The notes beneath the pieces are model-generated. The model saw nothing but the letters and a program-made list of their open reading frames with translations. It had not been told where the DNA came from and did no database searches. A program made the position numbers and the translations under genes. Shown here one piece after another: positions 52,561 to 61,753 of a DNA stretch of 64,000 nucleotides; within the stretch, counting starts at the first letter, position 1, and each line of letters opens with the position of its first letter. This DNA is from Tenacibaculum aquimarinum. GTDB lineage: Bacteria; Bacteroidota; Bacteroidia; Flavobacteriales; Flavobacteriaceae. Where the stretch lies: assembly GCF_022478115.1 (NCBI RefSeq), contig NZ_JAKGSC010000001.1, forward strand, positions 868,001 to 932,000, written 5' to 3'.

Positions 52561-53091
52561 ATGAATACATTTGATATTATAATTGCCGCGCTTTTACTTT
52601 TTGGATTTGTACGCGGATTAATGAAAGGTTTGTTTGTAGAAGTTGCTTCTTTAGTAGCTTTGGTTGCGGGAGTTTATGGCGCAATTCACTTTTCGTATTT
52701 TATTTCAGACTGGTTAAAAGACAGTGTAGCGTGGGACGAGAAATACATTTCGCTAGCTGCCTTTGCAGGAACTTTTGTGGTAATCTTGGTAATAATTTCT
52801 TTAGCCGGAAAATTACTAACCAAAATTGCAGATTTTGCTTCGCTTGGTATTTTAAATAAATTATTAGGAGGCGCTTTTGGTGCTTTAAAAATCGGATTAA
52901 TTTTAAGTGTAGTTTTTATTTTCTTCGGAAAAATGAACGATACCATTCCGTTTGTAGAACAAGAAACCTTAGACGAATCTGTTTTATACAAACCTGTTAA
53001 AAAAATTGCTCCAATGATTTTTCCTTCTATTATTAAAGAAGACGGAGAAATGGAAATTCCAGAGATTGAAAGTGGAGAAGAGGATAATTAA
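52561..53091 (+). CDS. CvpA-family membrane protein
   Basis: 176 residues with four hydrophobic segments. The family start IIIAALLLFGFVRGLMKGLF is clear, and the tail is acidic (EMEIPEIESGEEDN). CvpA was first linked to colicin V production; family members are now mostly tied to envelope stress and purine-related phenotypes, so the role here is uncertain. The next gene follows after 33 bp. Confidence 0.9.
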   Translation: MNTFDIIIAALLLFGFVRGLMKGLFVEVASLVALVAGVYGAIHFSYFISDWLKDSVAWDEKYISLAAFAGTFVVILVIISLAGKLLTKIADFASLGILNKLLGGAFGALKIGLILSVVFIFFGKMNDTIPFVEQETLDESVLYKPVKKIAPMIFPSIIKEDGEMEIPEIESGEEDN

Positions 53092-53124
53092 TAAAAAAAA
53101 ACTAATACATTAAAAAAGCACAAC

Positions 53125-53730
53125 ATGAAAAAGACAATATTCATTCTATTTTTACTTTTAACCAATTTTATTTACGCTCAAGAAAATTTTGAAATAGAAA
53201 TAAACGGAGAGAAATTCGAAATAAAATTAGACAAAGATTATGAGTTAAAAGTAGATAATAAAGTATTAAAAGTTAATGTAAAACAGAAGGATACCTTATT
53301 GTATTATGATAAGGCGTTTAACTTTAAATACCCAAAAGAATATAAAGTTGTAAAATCTGATTTAGGCGATGGAATAGAGCAGTTAATGTTAATGACAGCG
53401 GAAGGTTCTGGTTTTATGATTCAAAAGTATTCTACAATTAATCCTAGTATGCTTAACGAATTAATGATTAGCGAAGTAACAAAAGAGAGCGTTAATTATG
53501 GTTTTCAATTGAAAAGAGAAGACTATGAAAGAACGTTAACTTCTGGATTAAAACTTAATGTAGATAAAGCTGTGTTAACTTATAAAGGTGATACTAATAT
53601 TTACGAAATAGCTACCGTTGGAGGAAAAGATTCTGGTGTGCTAATAATGACCATGAAAATGGACGATATAGAAGATTCTTCAGGAGAAAAATTGATAAAT
53701 TTAATCTGGAATACGTTGGTGGTTAATTAG
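53125..53730 (+). CDS. secreted protein, unknown function
   Basis: 201 residues. Signal peptide ends near NFIYAQ. The rest is beta-rich (FEIEINGEKFEIKLDKDYEL; a PKEYKVVKSDLG segment), with no cysteines, so possibly a small periplasmic domain. It is probably co-transcribed with the CvpA gene (33-bp gap). It is the last gene before the restriction-like island. Confidence 0.72.
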   Translation: MKKTIFILFLLLTNFIYAQENFEIEINGEKFEIKLDKDYELKVDNKVLKVNVKQKDTLLYYDKAFNFKYPKEYKVVKSDLGDGIEQLMLMTAEGSGFMIQKYSTINPSMLNELMISEVTKESVNYGFQLKREDYERTLTSGLKLNVDKAVLTYKGDTNIYEIATVGGKDSGVLIMTMKMDDIEDSSGEKLINLIWNTLVVN

Positions 53731-53885
53731 GGTTTGTAACATATAAAGTTCTAGTTTTTTTTTCTTTTATTTTTAAAGAGGAAGTTGAAATTATTGATAT
53801 TGATTAAGTGTAACTTAGTTTTATGAGTAAATTTTGTTAAATTTGAAATTAAAAGTGATAGCACTTTAGATTTGACTATATTTTT

Positions 53886-55601
53886 ATGAAAAAGCTTACT
53901 GTAATTGATTTTTTTTGTGGAGCTGGAGGGTTTTCTGAAGGGTTTAGACAAAAAGGATTTAAAATTGTAAAAGGTTACGATAATTGGCAACCTGCGATAA
54001 ATACCTACAATCATAATTTTGAAACTAATTCTGTTGTAAAAAACATTTTAGACTTTAAAAGTTCTACGGAAGAAATAAACCTTTTACCAGATACAGATAT
54101 AATAATTGGATCACCTCCTTGTGTTTCTTTTTCTAGCTCTAATAATTCTGGAAAAGCTGATAAATCATTAGGTTTAGAATTAACAAAATGTTTTTTAAGA
54201 ATAGTTGCTGTAAAAAAGCATCAAAAAAACTCCATACTAAAAGCTTGGTATATGGAGAATGTTGTTAATTCTAAAAAATACATTAATCAAATTTATTCTT
54301 TTGAAGATTTAAATCTTAGCGAATGGGCTTCGAAAAACAATATAAACCCAAAACAAGAAGCTTTAAATCTTTTAGATAACACAACAATTATCAACTCTGC
54401 CGATTACGGCTCTTATCAAGCTCGAAAAAGAGCGATTTCTGGAGAAATAATAAAAGTCAAAAAACTAGTAATACCAAAAACAACACATTCCAATAAAGCA
54501 GAAGAAAATAAGCCAAAATGGAGAACATTAGGTGAACTCATAAAGCAATGTCCAAGTCCGCTTTTAAAAGAATCAAAAAGAAAAGTCAAGGACCCTGTTT
54601 ATAATAACATAAAAATTAGCACAGACCTATTAACCGATCATTTTTACGATAGTGGACTTTATAAAAGCGAATGGAGACAATCAAGAGAACATAAGATCAA
54701 TCATTATTGTATGGGGAAAATGTCTTTTCCTGAAAACATAGATAAACCAAGTCGAACAATAACAGCTACTAAAAGCGGAACCTCTAGAGAGGCTTTAATA
54801 TATAAATCTGAATACTCACGCAAAGGAAATGGAGCATATCGTAGTCCAACAGTAAGAGAAGCTGCAAGTATAATGGGCTTTCCTTTTACATATCAATTTC
54901 TTGGTACATTACACAGCAAATGGAGATTAGTAGGTAATGCTGTTTGTCCTTCGGTAAGTAGAGTTCTAGCAAAAGAAGTTCTGAATCAATATAATTTACC
55001 AAATTCATTAGATTTAGAGCTAATTAAAGAACCTAATCTAATGGATGTACCAAATCTCAACGATTTTAAAGAAAAAATATTTGACAAACAACCAAAAAGA
55101 ACTAAAAATTCAAGATTTAGAAGACATCCAATAAAGGCAGGGAACCTAACTGTAACATTATCCAACTTTGATATAGAAAAGAATACTAAAGCAACTAACA
55201 AATGGTATACGTCCATACAGTATGGTACAGGAATAGGTTTTAAAAACCAAAAAATTGAAGATGGTTTTTACAAGATATTAGAACCTATTATTCTTGAAGA
55301 AAAATCTGGACCACAATTTGTGAAAATTATAAATAATGGTTTTTCTGAAAAAATTGGATCTTCAGCCGATTTACAAAAAATGTACGAAGAACAAATTGCT
55401 TTTGAAAATTTACTAGAACCAACCGAACTAGTTGAAAAAGTAAATGAAATAATAACTCAAATTAAATTTAGCAAAATGACTTTAATTCAAAACGAAATAA
55501 TTGTTTTTAAAAACAAAAATAGAATACCGATGAGTCAGGTTTTTGCATTATATGCTATTAATAAAATTTCTACAACTGCCAACCAAAAAGAATATGAATA
55601 A
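53886..55601 (+). CDS. DNA cytosine-5 methyltransferase with long C-terminal extension
   Basis: 571 residues. Motif I DFFCGAGGFSEGF, motif IV SPPCVSFSSS with the catalytic cysteine, motif VI MENVVNS, and motifs IX-X (REAASIMGFPFTYQFLG, WRLVGNAVCPSVSR) are all present, so it should be active on DNA. Residues from about 375 form an extra ~195-residue region (KAGNLTVTLSNFDIEKNTKA) not part of the standard enzyme. It is the first gene of a four-gene overlapping island and overlaps the next gene by 8 bp. Its target sequence cannot be predicted. Confidence 0.93.
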   Translation: MKKLTVIDFFCGAGGFSEGFRQKGFKIVKGYDNWQPAINTYNHNFETNSVVKNILDFKSSTEEINLLPDTDIIIGSPPCVSFSSSNNSGKADKSLGLELTKCFLRIVAVKKHQKNSILKAWYMENVVNSKKYINQIYSFEDLNLSEWASKNNINPKQEALNLLDNTTIINSADYGSYQARKRAISGEIIKVKKLVIPKTTHSNKAEENKPKWRTLGELIKQCPSPLLKESKRKVKDPVYNNIKISTDLLTDHFYDSGLYKSEWRQSREHKINHYCMGKMSFPENIDKPSRTITATKSGTSREALIYKSEYSRKGNGAYRSPTVREAASIMGFPFTYQFLGTLHSKWRLVGNAVCPSVSRVLAKEVLNQYNLPNSLDLELIKEPNLMDVPNLNDFKEKIFDKQPKRTKNSRFRRHPIKAGNLTVTLSNFDIEKNTKATNKWYTSIQYGTGIGFKNQKIEDGFYKILEPIILEEKSGPQFVKIINNGFSEKIGSSADLQKMYEEQIAFENLLEPTELVEKVNEIITQIKFSKMTLIQNEIIVFKNKNRIPMSQVFALYAINKISTTANQKEYE

Positions 55602-57066
55602 AGAAACTAGAATTAAAAAAATACAAGAGATAATTGATTCAAATAAAGAGAAACCGTTTGGTATAACCGAAATTCCATGGAAAGACAAACTTGAATCAAT
55701 GAAAGTTTATCAAATACCACTTGATTACTTAGTCTTCAACAAATATAATGGACGTATTAAAAGTAGAACAAAATCTTTAGAAAAGCAGAAGAGAGTTATT
55801 GATGAATATTCTGACGAAGGAAAAGCTATTATTGAAGAATTACTTTGGAAATCTAAAATAGAAAGAAATGAAAAAACACTTAAAGATATTCATGATTTTG
55901 GGCAGCAAAAAGTAGGAATAATTACCAAAGATGGAATAATCATTGATGGAAATAGAAGAGCGATGTTGTTAAATGAAATCACAAACAAGAAATTTAGCAA
56001 AATTAAGTTTACAAAAAAATACGATTATTTTAAAGCAGTTGTTTTACCTGTCAATATTGATGAGAACAGGCTGGAAATTAAAAAACTAGAGACTTCTTTT
56101 CAAATGAAAGAAGACGAAAAGCTAAAATACAATCCAGTCGAAAAATATTTAGATGCAAAGGACATTTATGAAGCTTTAACAAATAAAACATTTCAGCCTG
56201 AAGATGATTTTAAAGAAGATATAATTGAAACTATTGCGAATTGGATGGGAGAAGCTCCTAGTGAGATAAAAAAATACCTTCAAACAATTGCTATAATGGA
56301 TGAATATCTTGAATATCTTGAATATGATGGTGTATACACTCAATTAGACAATAGAGAAGATCAGTTCCTAAATTTATCTAAATGGTTAAATAATTTCTAT
56401 GGGGAATCAAGTAAAAGAGCAAGTTGGGGTTATAAAAATGAAGATGTAGATGATCTTAAAGTAATTGGATTTGATTACATCAGGTTAAGAGGAAAAAACA
56501 ATTACGATGGTAAAGAGTTTAGAAACTTAGCTGATGGTAATGCTGATAAACACTTTTTTGGAGATAAAAATATATGGTCAAGTTTCTCGAAAAAGCATTA
56601 TGAAATTCTTGATAATATCCCTGAAGAATCATCTATTGACTTTGATTCGAATAACCTCGAAAAACATTTAAATGCAAGAGATAAGGCGTTTTTTGATGAA
56701 TCAAAATTTGACAATGAAATTAGTGCTTTTATTGAAAATTTAAACGAACATAAATATCAACTTGGCTATAATCAAGCAGCTGGTGCTCCAGAAAAATTAA
56801 TTAAACGTGCATCACAAACTTTCGATGCCATTAAGACAAATCACAGTTCATTTTCTAAGCCTGAAATACAAAAATTAGTAAAAGAATTAGCTGAAAAAAT
56901 TAATGATACAATTCAAGAGAAATCTGTAACTAACAGTCTATTAGTAGTTGTAAATACTTTAAAAAATTTAAAAGTAGATTTTATTTCAAAAGAAGAGTCT
57001 GAAACCGTAGAAGAACAGTTAGAGAATATTCGAAAGATATGTTTTGATATTAAGAAAAAAATATAA
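55594..57066 (+). CDS. ParB/Srx-like domain protein of the restriction-like island
   Basis: 490 residues from MNKETRIKKI; the frame is open further upstream inside the methyltransferase gene, but this ATG gives the usual short overlap. The N-terminal half has a ParB/sulfiredoxin-like core: MKVYQIPLDYLVFNKYNGRI, then DGIIIDGNRRAMLLNEI with the GNRR motif. The C-terminal half is helical and unrecognised. ParB-like folds bind CTP or DNA or act as nucleases, and occur in phosphorothioation and other defence loci. Its stop overlaps the helicase start. Confidence 0.82.
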   Translation: MNKETRIKKIQEIIDSNKEKPFGITEIPWKDKLESMKVYQIPLDYLVFNKYNGRIKSRTKSLEKQKRVIDEYSDEGKAIIEELLWKSKIERNEKTLKDIHDFGQQKVGIITKDGIIIDGNRRAMLLNEITNKKFSKIKFTKKYDYFKAVVLPVNIDENRLEIKKLETSFQMKEDEKLKYNPVEKYLDAKDIYEALTNKTFQPEDDFKEDIIETIANWMGEAPSEIKKYLQTIAIMDEYLEYLEYDGVYTQLDNREDQFLNLSKWLNNFYGESSKRASWGYKNEDVDDLKVIGFDYIRLRGKNNYDGKEFRNLADGNADKHFFGDKNIWSSFSKKHYEILDNIPEESSIDFDSNNLEKHLNARDKAFFDESKFDNEISAFIENLNEHKYQLGYNQAAGAPEKLIKRASQTFDAIKTNHSSFSKPEIQKLVKELAEKINDTIQEKSVTNSLLVVVNTLKNLKVDFISKEESETVEEQLENIRKICFDIKKKI

Positions 57067-59054
57067 TGAGTCTTATTACAATTGATGTAGAAAATCTTTC
57101 TAAAATCAAAAATTTCATTATTTCTGGTGAAATTTCGATGTTACTAAAAAATAAGAGAATTAAATTATCCTTAAAGAGGCTTGGCTATTCCGTTATTGAA
57201 GATAAAATCTTGATTCCGTTTCAAGATAAAACTCAAATAAAAACTTTGCAAGAAATACAAAGACTCTTGAGTAAGTTTGACATTGAGCAAGATCTCAGTG
57301 AAAACATAAAAAGCGAATTAGAAAGCTTTAATAGAGAAGAAAATTTATTTGAAAAGTTTTCTGAAAAAGCTATGTCAATAAGAAATGACAAATTTAAAGA
57401 CAATCCAGAGTTAGTAGCTCTATTCAATCAATTTCAAAACGTTTTAAAAGAAGAATTAGAACGTAGATTATATCCTTTGCAATTGCTATCTGCTTTTCAT
57501 ATGGCATTTGCTCAGAACTCTTGTAATTTTGCTGTACCAGGAGCTGGAAAAACCTCAATTGTCTATGGTGCATATGCCTATTTAAAAAACTTACCCATAG
57601 AACATCCAAGTCGTGTGGACAAACTATTAGTAATTGGTCCTATTTCTTCATTTGCTCCATGGGAAAAAGAATATAAAGCATGTTTTGGTTACTCTACAAA
57701 ATCATTTAGGATGTCAGGTAATTCAGAAATATCAAGAGAACAAAAAGAGCAACATTTATATTCTGCTACTCCGGCTGAATTAACATTGATTTTTCATGGT
57801 GGAGTTGATAGTTATGAAAGTGATATTATTGATTTCTTGAAAAGAAATAAAACGATGGTTGTTGTAGATGAGGCTCATAGAATAAAAAACCCAGAAGGTG
57901 TTTGGGGACGAAGTGTTACAGAAATATCTAAAGAAGCTATTTCTAGAGTAATACTTACTGGTACACCTGTACCAAATGGTTATCAAGACATATTTAATTT
58001 ATACAAATTCATTTATCCATTTAAATTTAAAGAAATACTTAATTTTCATTATCACAACTTAGAGGATATGACTTATAATAGTCAACCTGAATCTTCTAGA
58101 GTCCAAGAATTAAAAGAAAATATTTCACCATATTTTATAAGAATAAAAAAAGATGATTTAAATCTTCCTGGTATTGAGGAACATGTGATGTCTATTGAAA
58201 TGGATTCATATCAAAGAGAAATTTATGATTTTATTGAAAGTCAATATATTGAAAATTTCAAAGAAAATGATTCTGCAACTGTAAAAGACATTCTAAATAA
58301 AGCTAAATTAATAAGGTTACGTCAAGCATCAACTAATCCATCATTGCTATCTAAAACCTTAAAAGACTCTTTAGAAAATGGTATTTTGACAGGTGAAGTA
58401 GATCCAAATTCTATTTTTACTACTGATACTGATGAATTCATTAATGATTCTGAATTTTTTAATAAAATTTGCAAATATTCAGAACTTGAAACACCTAAGA
58501 AATTTGTTCAAATATTAAATCTTTTAATGGCTGAAATATTACCAGAAAATGGAAAGGTAATTATCTGGACTATATTTATTCAAAACGCAAAAGAACTTAA
58601 ACATTATTTAAAATTAAATAATATTAAGTCAAATCTACTTATAGGTGAAATTAGTCAACCTGATAGAGAAGCAACTATTGACAAATTTAATGACCCTAAT
58701 AATTTAGAATTTCAAGTAGTTATTGCTAATCCATTTTCTGTAGCAGAATCTATTTCTTTACATAAAGGATGTCATAATGCAATTTATTTAGAGCGTGATT
58801 ATAATTGTTCAAATTTCTTACAATCTAAGGATCGTATTCATAGAGTTGGTCTAGACAAAAGTCAAATAACTAAATATTACTATTTTATTTCTAAAGACTC
58901 AATCGACGAAGTTATTAATCATAGATTACTTCTGAAAATTGCAAGAATGGAAGAGATAATAAATGATGATATCCCTCTTTTCTCAAGAATAAATGATAAC
59001 GACGAAACTGACATAATAAAAGAATTAATAGCTAATTATGCTCAAAGAACTTAG
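57066..59054 (+). CDS. SNF2-family ATP-dependent helicase/translocase
   Basis: 662 residues. Walker A PGAGKTSIVYGAYAYL, Walker B VVVDEAHRIKNP, motif III ILTGTPVPNGYQDIFNL and motif VI SKDRIHRVGLDKSQ are all present and in order. The first ~150 residues form a separate domain. SNF2 proteins move along double-stranded DNA; in defence systems they often drive ATP-dependent restriction. It overlaps both neighbours (1 bp and 17 bp). Confidence 0.93.
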   Translation: MSLITIDVENLSKIKNFIISGEISMLLKNKRIKLSLKRLGYSVIEDKILIPFQDKTQIKTLQEIQRLLSKFDIEQDLSENIKSELESFNREENLFEKFSEKAMSIRNDKFKDNPELVALFNQFQNVLKEELERRLYPLQLLSAFHMAFAQNSCNFAVPGAGKTSIVYGAYAYLKNLPIEHPSRVDKLLVIGPISSFAPWEKEYKACFGYSTKSFRMSGNSEISREQKEQHLYSATPAELTLIFHGGVDSYESDIIDFLKRNKTMVVVDEAHRIKNPEGVWGRSVTEISKEAISRVILTGTPVPNGYQDIFNLYKFIYPFKFKEILNFHYHNLEDMTYNSQPESSRVQELKENISPYFIRIKKDDLNLPGIEEHVMSIEMDSYQREIYDFIESQYIENFKENDSATVKDILNKAKLIRLRQASTNPSLLSKTLKDSLENGILTGEVDPNSIFTTDTDEFINDSEFFNKICKYSELETPKKFVQILNLLMAEILPENGKVIIWTIFIQNAKELKHYLKLNNIKSNLLIGEISQPDREATIDKFNDPNNLEFQVVIANPFSVAESISLHKGCHNAIYLERDYNCSNFLQSKDRIHRVGLDKSQITKYYYFISKDSIDEVINHRLLLKIARMEEIINDDIPLFSRINDNDETDIIKELIANYAQRT

Positions 59055-60012
59055 AAAATATTCAAATTTTGGAACTCCTAATTTCTACTTTGAATTATTA
59101 ATTACTTTAAATAATAAAAAAGAGATTACTTGGAAAAAGTCCGACTTAGAAAAACTTTTTTATAATAGAATCATTGACGGAAGAAGTGTTTATGATGGTT
59201 GCATTGAATTAGCAATTAAAATTAATATTCTAATGCTTGATGGAAATAAGGTTTCAATCAACGATGAATTATCCGATTTTTTAAACAGTGTAAATCAAGT
59301 TTCAGATAAATTTATCGAATACTTGTTTCATAAATTAAAGAACGATGAAGATTTTCATAAAATATTTTGTTCCGAATACTTATCATACGATATCATATAT
59401 AAATCTTTGCAAATTAGCAATTCAGCATTTGGTTTAAAATTCTCAAACTTCAAACAACTTCTCATAGATTTTGGAGCAATTAAAGCTCATCCAACAGTTG
59501 AAATAAACAGCTACATAATTAATAGTCGATATAAAAAACTTTTTGACAAAACGGTTTTACCTGAAATTAAGAAACGTAAAATAGGTGTAGAAGAGTTTAA
59601 AAAAGCAATGGAACTTCAACAGATTTATGGTGAAGAAGCAGAAAAATTTGTTGTTGAATTTGAAAACAAAAGATTAAACTATATAAAGAATATTGATTGG
59701 GTTGCTCAATACATAGTAAATGAAGGGTATGATGTTGCTTCATACAATAATTCTAGTGATGGTTTACAAAACCGTTTCATTGAAGTAAAATCCTATGATG
59801 GTGACATTCCATATTTCTTCTGGTCCAGAAATGAATACAAAGTTGCTAAAAGAAAAAAAGAGCAATATTGGGTATATTTAGTTAATAGAAAACAAATGAA
59901 TATTGAAAATTATCAACCAATAATGGAGCAAAATCCTTACGAGAATATTCTAAAAAATGATAGTTGGAACAAAGAAGTGGATAAATATATGATTAAATTA
60001 AATGTTAAATAA
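59038..60012 (+). CDS. DUF3883-type PD-(D/E)xK nuclease-like protein
   Basis: 324 residues. The C-terminal domain (about residues 195-290) has the DUF3883 pattern: GEEAEKFVVEFENKRL, NEGYDVASYNNSSDG, then the E-x-K of RFIEVKSYDG and WSRNEYKVAKRKKEQYWVYL. The spacing D-x-n-E-V-K fits a restriction-nuclease active site. The N-terminal ~190 residues are helical and unrecognised. As the last gene of the island it is the best candidate for the DNA-cutting subunit. Confidence 0.83.
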   Translation: MLKELRKYSNFGTPNFYFELLITLNNKKEITWKKSDLEKLFYNRIIDGRSVYDGCIELAIKINILMLDGNKVSINDELSDFLNSVNQVSDKFIEYLFHKLKNDEDFHKIFCSEYLSYDIIYKSLQISNSAFGLKFSNFKQLLIDFGAIKAHPTVEINSYIINSRYKKLFDKTVLPEIKKRKIGVEEFKKAMELQQIYGEEAEKFVVEFENKRLNYIKNIDWVAQYIVNEGYDVASYNNSSDGLQNRFIEVKSYDGDIPYFFWSRNEYKVAKRKKEQYWVYLVNRKQMNIENYQPIMEQNPYENILKNDSWNKEVDKYMIKLNVK

Positions 60013-60174
60013 CTAAAGAAAAAATAGTCTCAGGTTAGGTTTTTCAATATGTATCATTACAAATTCACTTCTTTATTAAGATTAAAATCAACAAAAAAAT
60101 AAGCATAAACATCCATTTTCTAAAAGTTGTATATTCACAAGTAAAATAAGAATATCAATTAATTTAAGAAACGT

Positions 60175-61053
60175 ATGTCTGCTGCTCAACTTATAAGTAC
60201 CATTTTTTTGCCTGTTTCTCTTGCTGTTATTATGCTAGGAATGGGAATGACGTTAGTACCTTCCGATTTTACTAGAATCGCAAAAAAACCTAAAGCAGTT
60301 TTAATTGGGTTAACCAATCAGCTTATATTTTTACCAATTATTGGTTTTACATTGGCAGTTGTTTTTGGTTTAAATCCAACTATGGCAGTTGGTTTACTAA
60401 TTTTAGCAACGTGTCCTGGTGGTCCAACAAGTAATTTAATAACACAGGTTTGTAAAGGAAATATTGCGTTATCGGTTACTTTAACGGCTATAGCGAGTAT
60501 TGTTAGTGTACTTACAATTCCGTTTATTTTATCGTACGCTTTAGCGTATTTTGGTTCAGACACAAATATTACAATCCAATTACCAATAGTAGATACTATT
60601 TTACAAATAATGGTTATTACGGTTATTCCTATTTCAATTGGTATGTTAATCCGTAAGTATAAAACTAGTTTTGCAAAACGAATGGAAAAACCAATGCGTA
60701 TTGCTTCTACAGTAATTTTTATATTGGTTTTTATAGCAGTTATAGCAGCAAATATAGACGTAATTGCTAGCGCAATGAAAGAAGTTGGTTTGGTTACGTT
60801 GGTTTTAAATATTGCAACAATGAGCTTAGGTTTTTTAACAGCTAAGTTGTTTAAACTCGATTTTAAAAGTAGTATTTCTGTTACAGTAGAAAGCGGAATA
60901 CAAAACGGAACATTAGCATTTGTTATTGCTACTTCTATATTAAATAATGCTGAAATGGGAATACCAACAGGAGCTTATTCTATTTGGATGTTTGTAACTG
61001 GAGGATTTTTAATGTGGTATTTTGGTAAAAGAAAAGAAACCGTTTCTAATTAA
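60175..61053 (+). CDS. BASS-family sodium-dependent transporter
   Basis: 292 residues, about nine to ten membrane helices. GMGMTLVPSDFTRI near the start, ATCPGGPTSNLITQV in the middle and ESGIQNGTLAFVIAT near the end are the conserved sites of the bile acid:Na+ symporter family. In bacteria these carry organic acids rather than bile acids; the substrate is unknown. A terminator follows. Confidence 0.92.
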   Translation: MSAAQLISTIFLPVSLAVIMLGMGMTLVPSDFTRIAKKPKAVLIGLTNQLIFLPIIGFTLAVVFGLNPTMAVGLLILATCPGGPTSNLITQVCKGNIALSVTLTAIASIVSVLTIPFILSYALAYFGSDTNITIQLPIVDTILQIMVITVIPISIGMLIRKYKTSFAKRMEKPMRIASTVIFILVFIAVIAANIDVIASAMKEVGLVTLVLNIATMSLGFLTAKLFKLDFKSSISVTVESGIQNGTLAFVIATSILNNAEMGIPTGAYSIWMFVTGGFLMWYFGKRKETVSN

Positions 61054-61060
61054 AATAAAA

Positions 61061-61086
61061 AAAAGCGAACCTCTCGGTTCGCTTTT
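61061..61086. terminator. bidirectional rho-independent terminator
   Basis: AAAAGCGAACC, TCTC loop, GGTTCGCTTTT lies between the converging BASS and carbonic anhydrase genes, with A and T tracts on both sides. Confidence 0.88.
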
Positions 61087-61106
61087 CAATATAAAAAAGA
61101 TTGTTT

Positions 61107-61742
61107 TTATAACATGGCAACTTTACCTGAGCTAATATGGTAAACACCACCAACAATTTTAATTTCTCCGTTATCTTCCATTTCTTTTAGAATAGGACTT
61201 TTTTCTCTAATTCTATCAATGGTTAATCTTACGTTGTTTTCAATTGTGTGGTTTACAAACTCTGTATTAGAAGAGTTGTGTTTCCCTTTTACTTGTGTTT
61301 CAGATTTTTTAACTGCTGGCTGAATATTGTCTAACATTGAAGTAATGTTTCCTAATTCTACATGGTCGCAAGCTGCTTTAATTGCTCCACAACTTTCGTG
61401 ACCCAATACAAAGATTAACTTACTTCCTGCAACTTTACAAGAATATTCCATAGAACCTAAAATGTCTACATTTTCGAAGTTTCCTGCAACTCTAGCTACA
61501 AAAACATCTCCAATAGTTTGATCAAAAATTAACTCTACAGGAACCCTAGAGTCAATACATGAAAGTACAATTGCTTTTGGGTGTTGACCATCTGTAGTTT
61601 GTGTTATTAATGCTTTATGATCTATTGTATGTACTTCGTCTCTTATAAAACGAGAGTTTCCTTCAATAAAATCTTGTAATACCATTAAAGGTGTTAATTT
61701 ATCTTGTACGTCTTTTGTTACTGCTTTATTTCTATGTGGCAT
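61107..61742 (-). CDS. beta-class carbonic anhydrase
   Basis: 211 residues. The zinc site is C62-x-D64-x-R66 (LSCIDSRVP) with H115 and C118 (LGHESCGAIKAA). It interconverts CO2 and bicarbonate. It lies 11 bp after the SulP transporter gene, a pairing seen in marine flavobacteria, where it fits bicarbonate uptake and anaplerotic CO2 fixation. No signal peptide is visible, so it is cytoplasmic. Confidence 0.95.
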   Translation of the reverse strand: MPHRNKAVTKDVQDKLTPLMVLQDFIEGNSRFIRDEVHTIDHKALITQTTDGQHPKAIVLSCIDSRVPVELIFDQTIGDVFVARVAGNFENVDILGSMEYSCKVAGSKLIFVLGHESCGAIKAACDHVELGNITSMLDNIQPAVKKSETQVKGKHNSSNTEFVNHTIENNVRLTIDRIREKSPILKEMEDNGEIKIVGGVYHISSGKVAML

Positions 61743-61753
61743 AATATGTTTTT

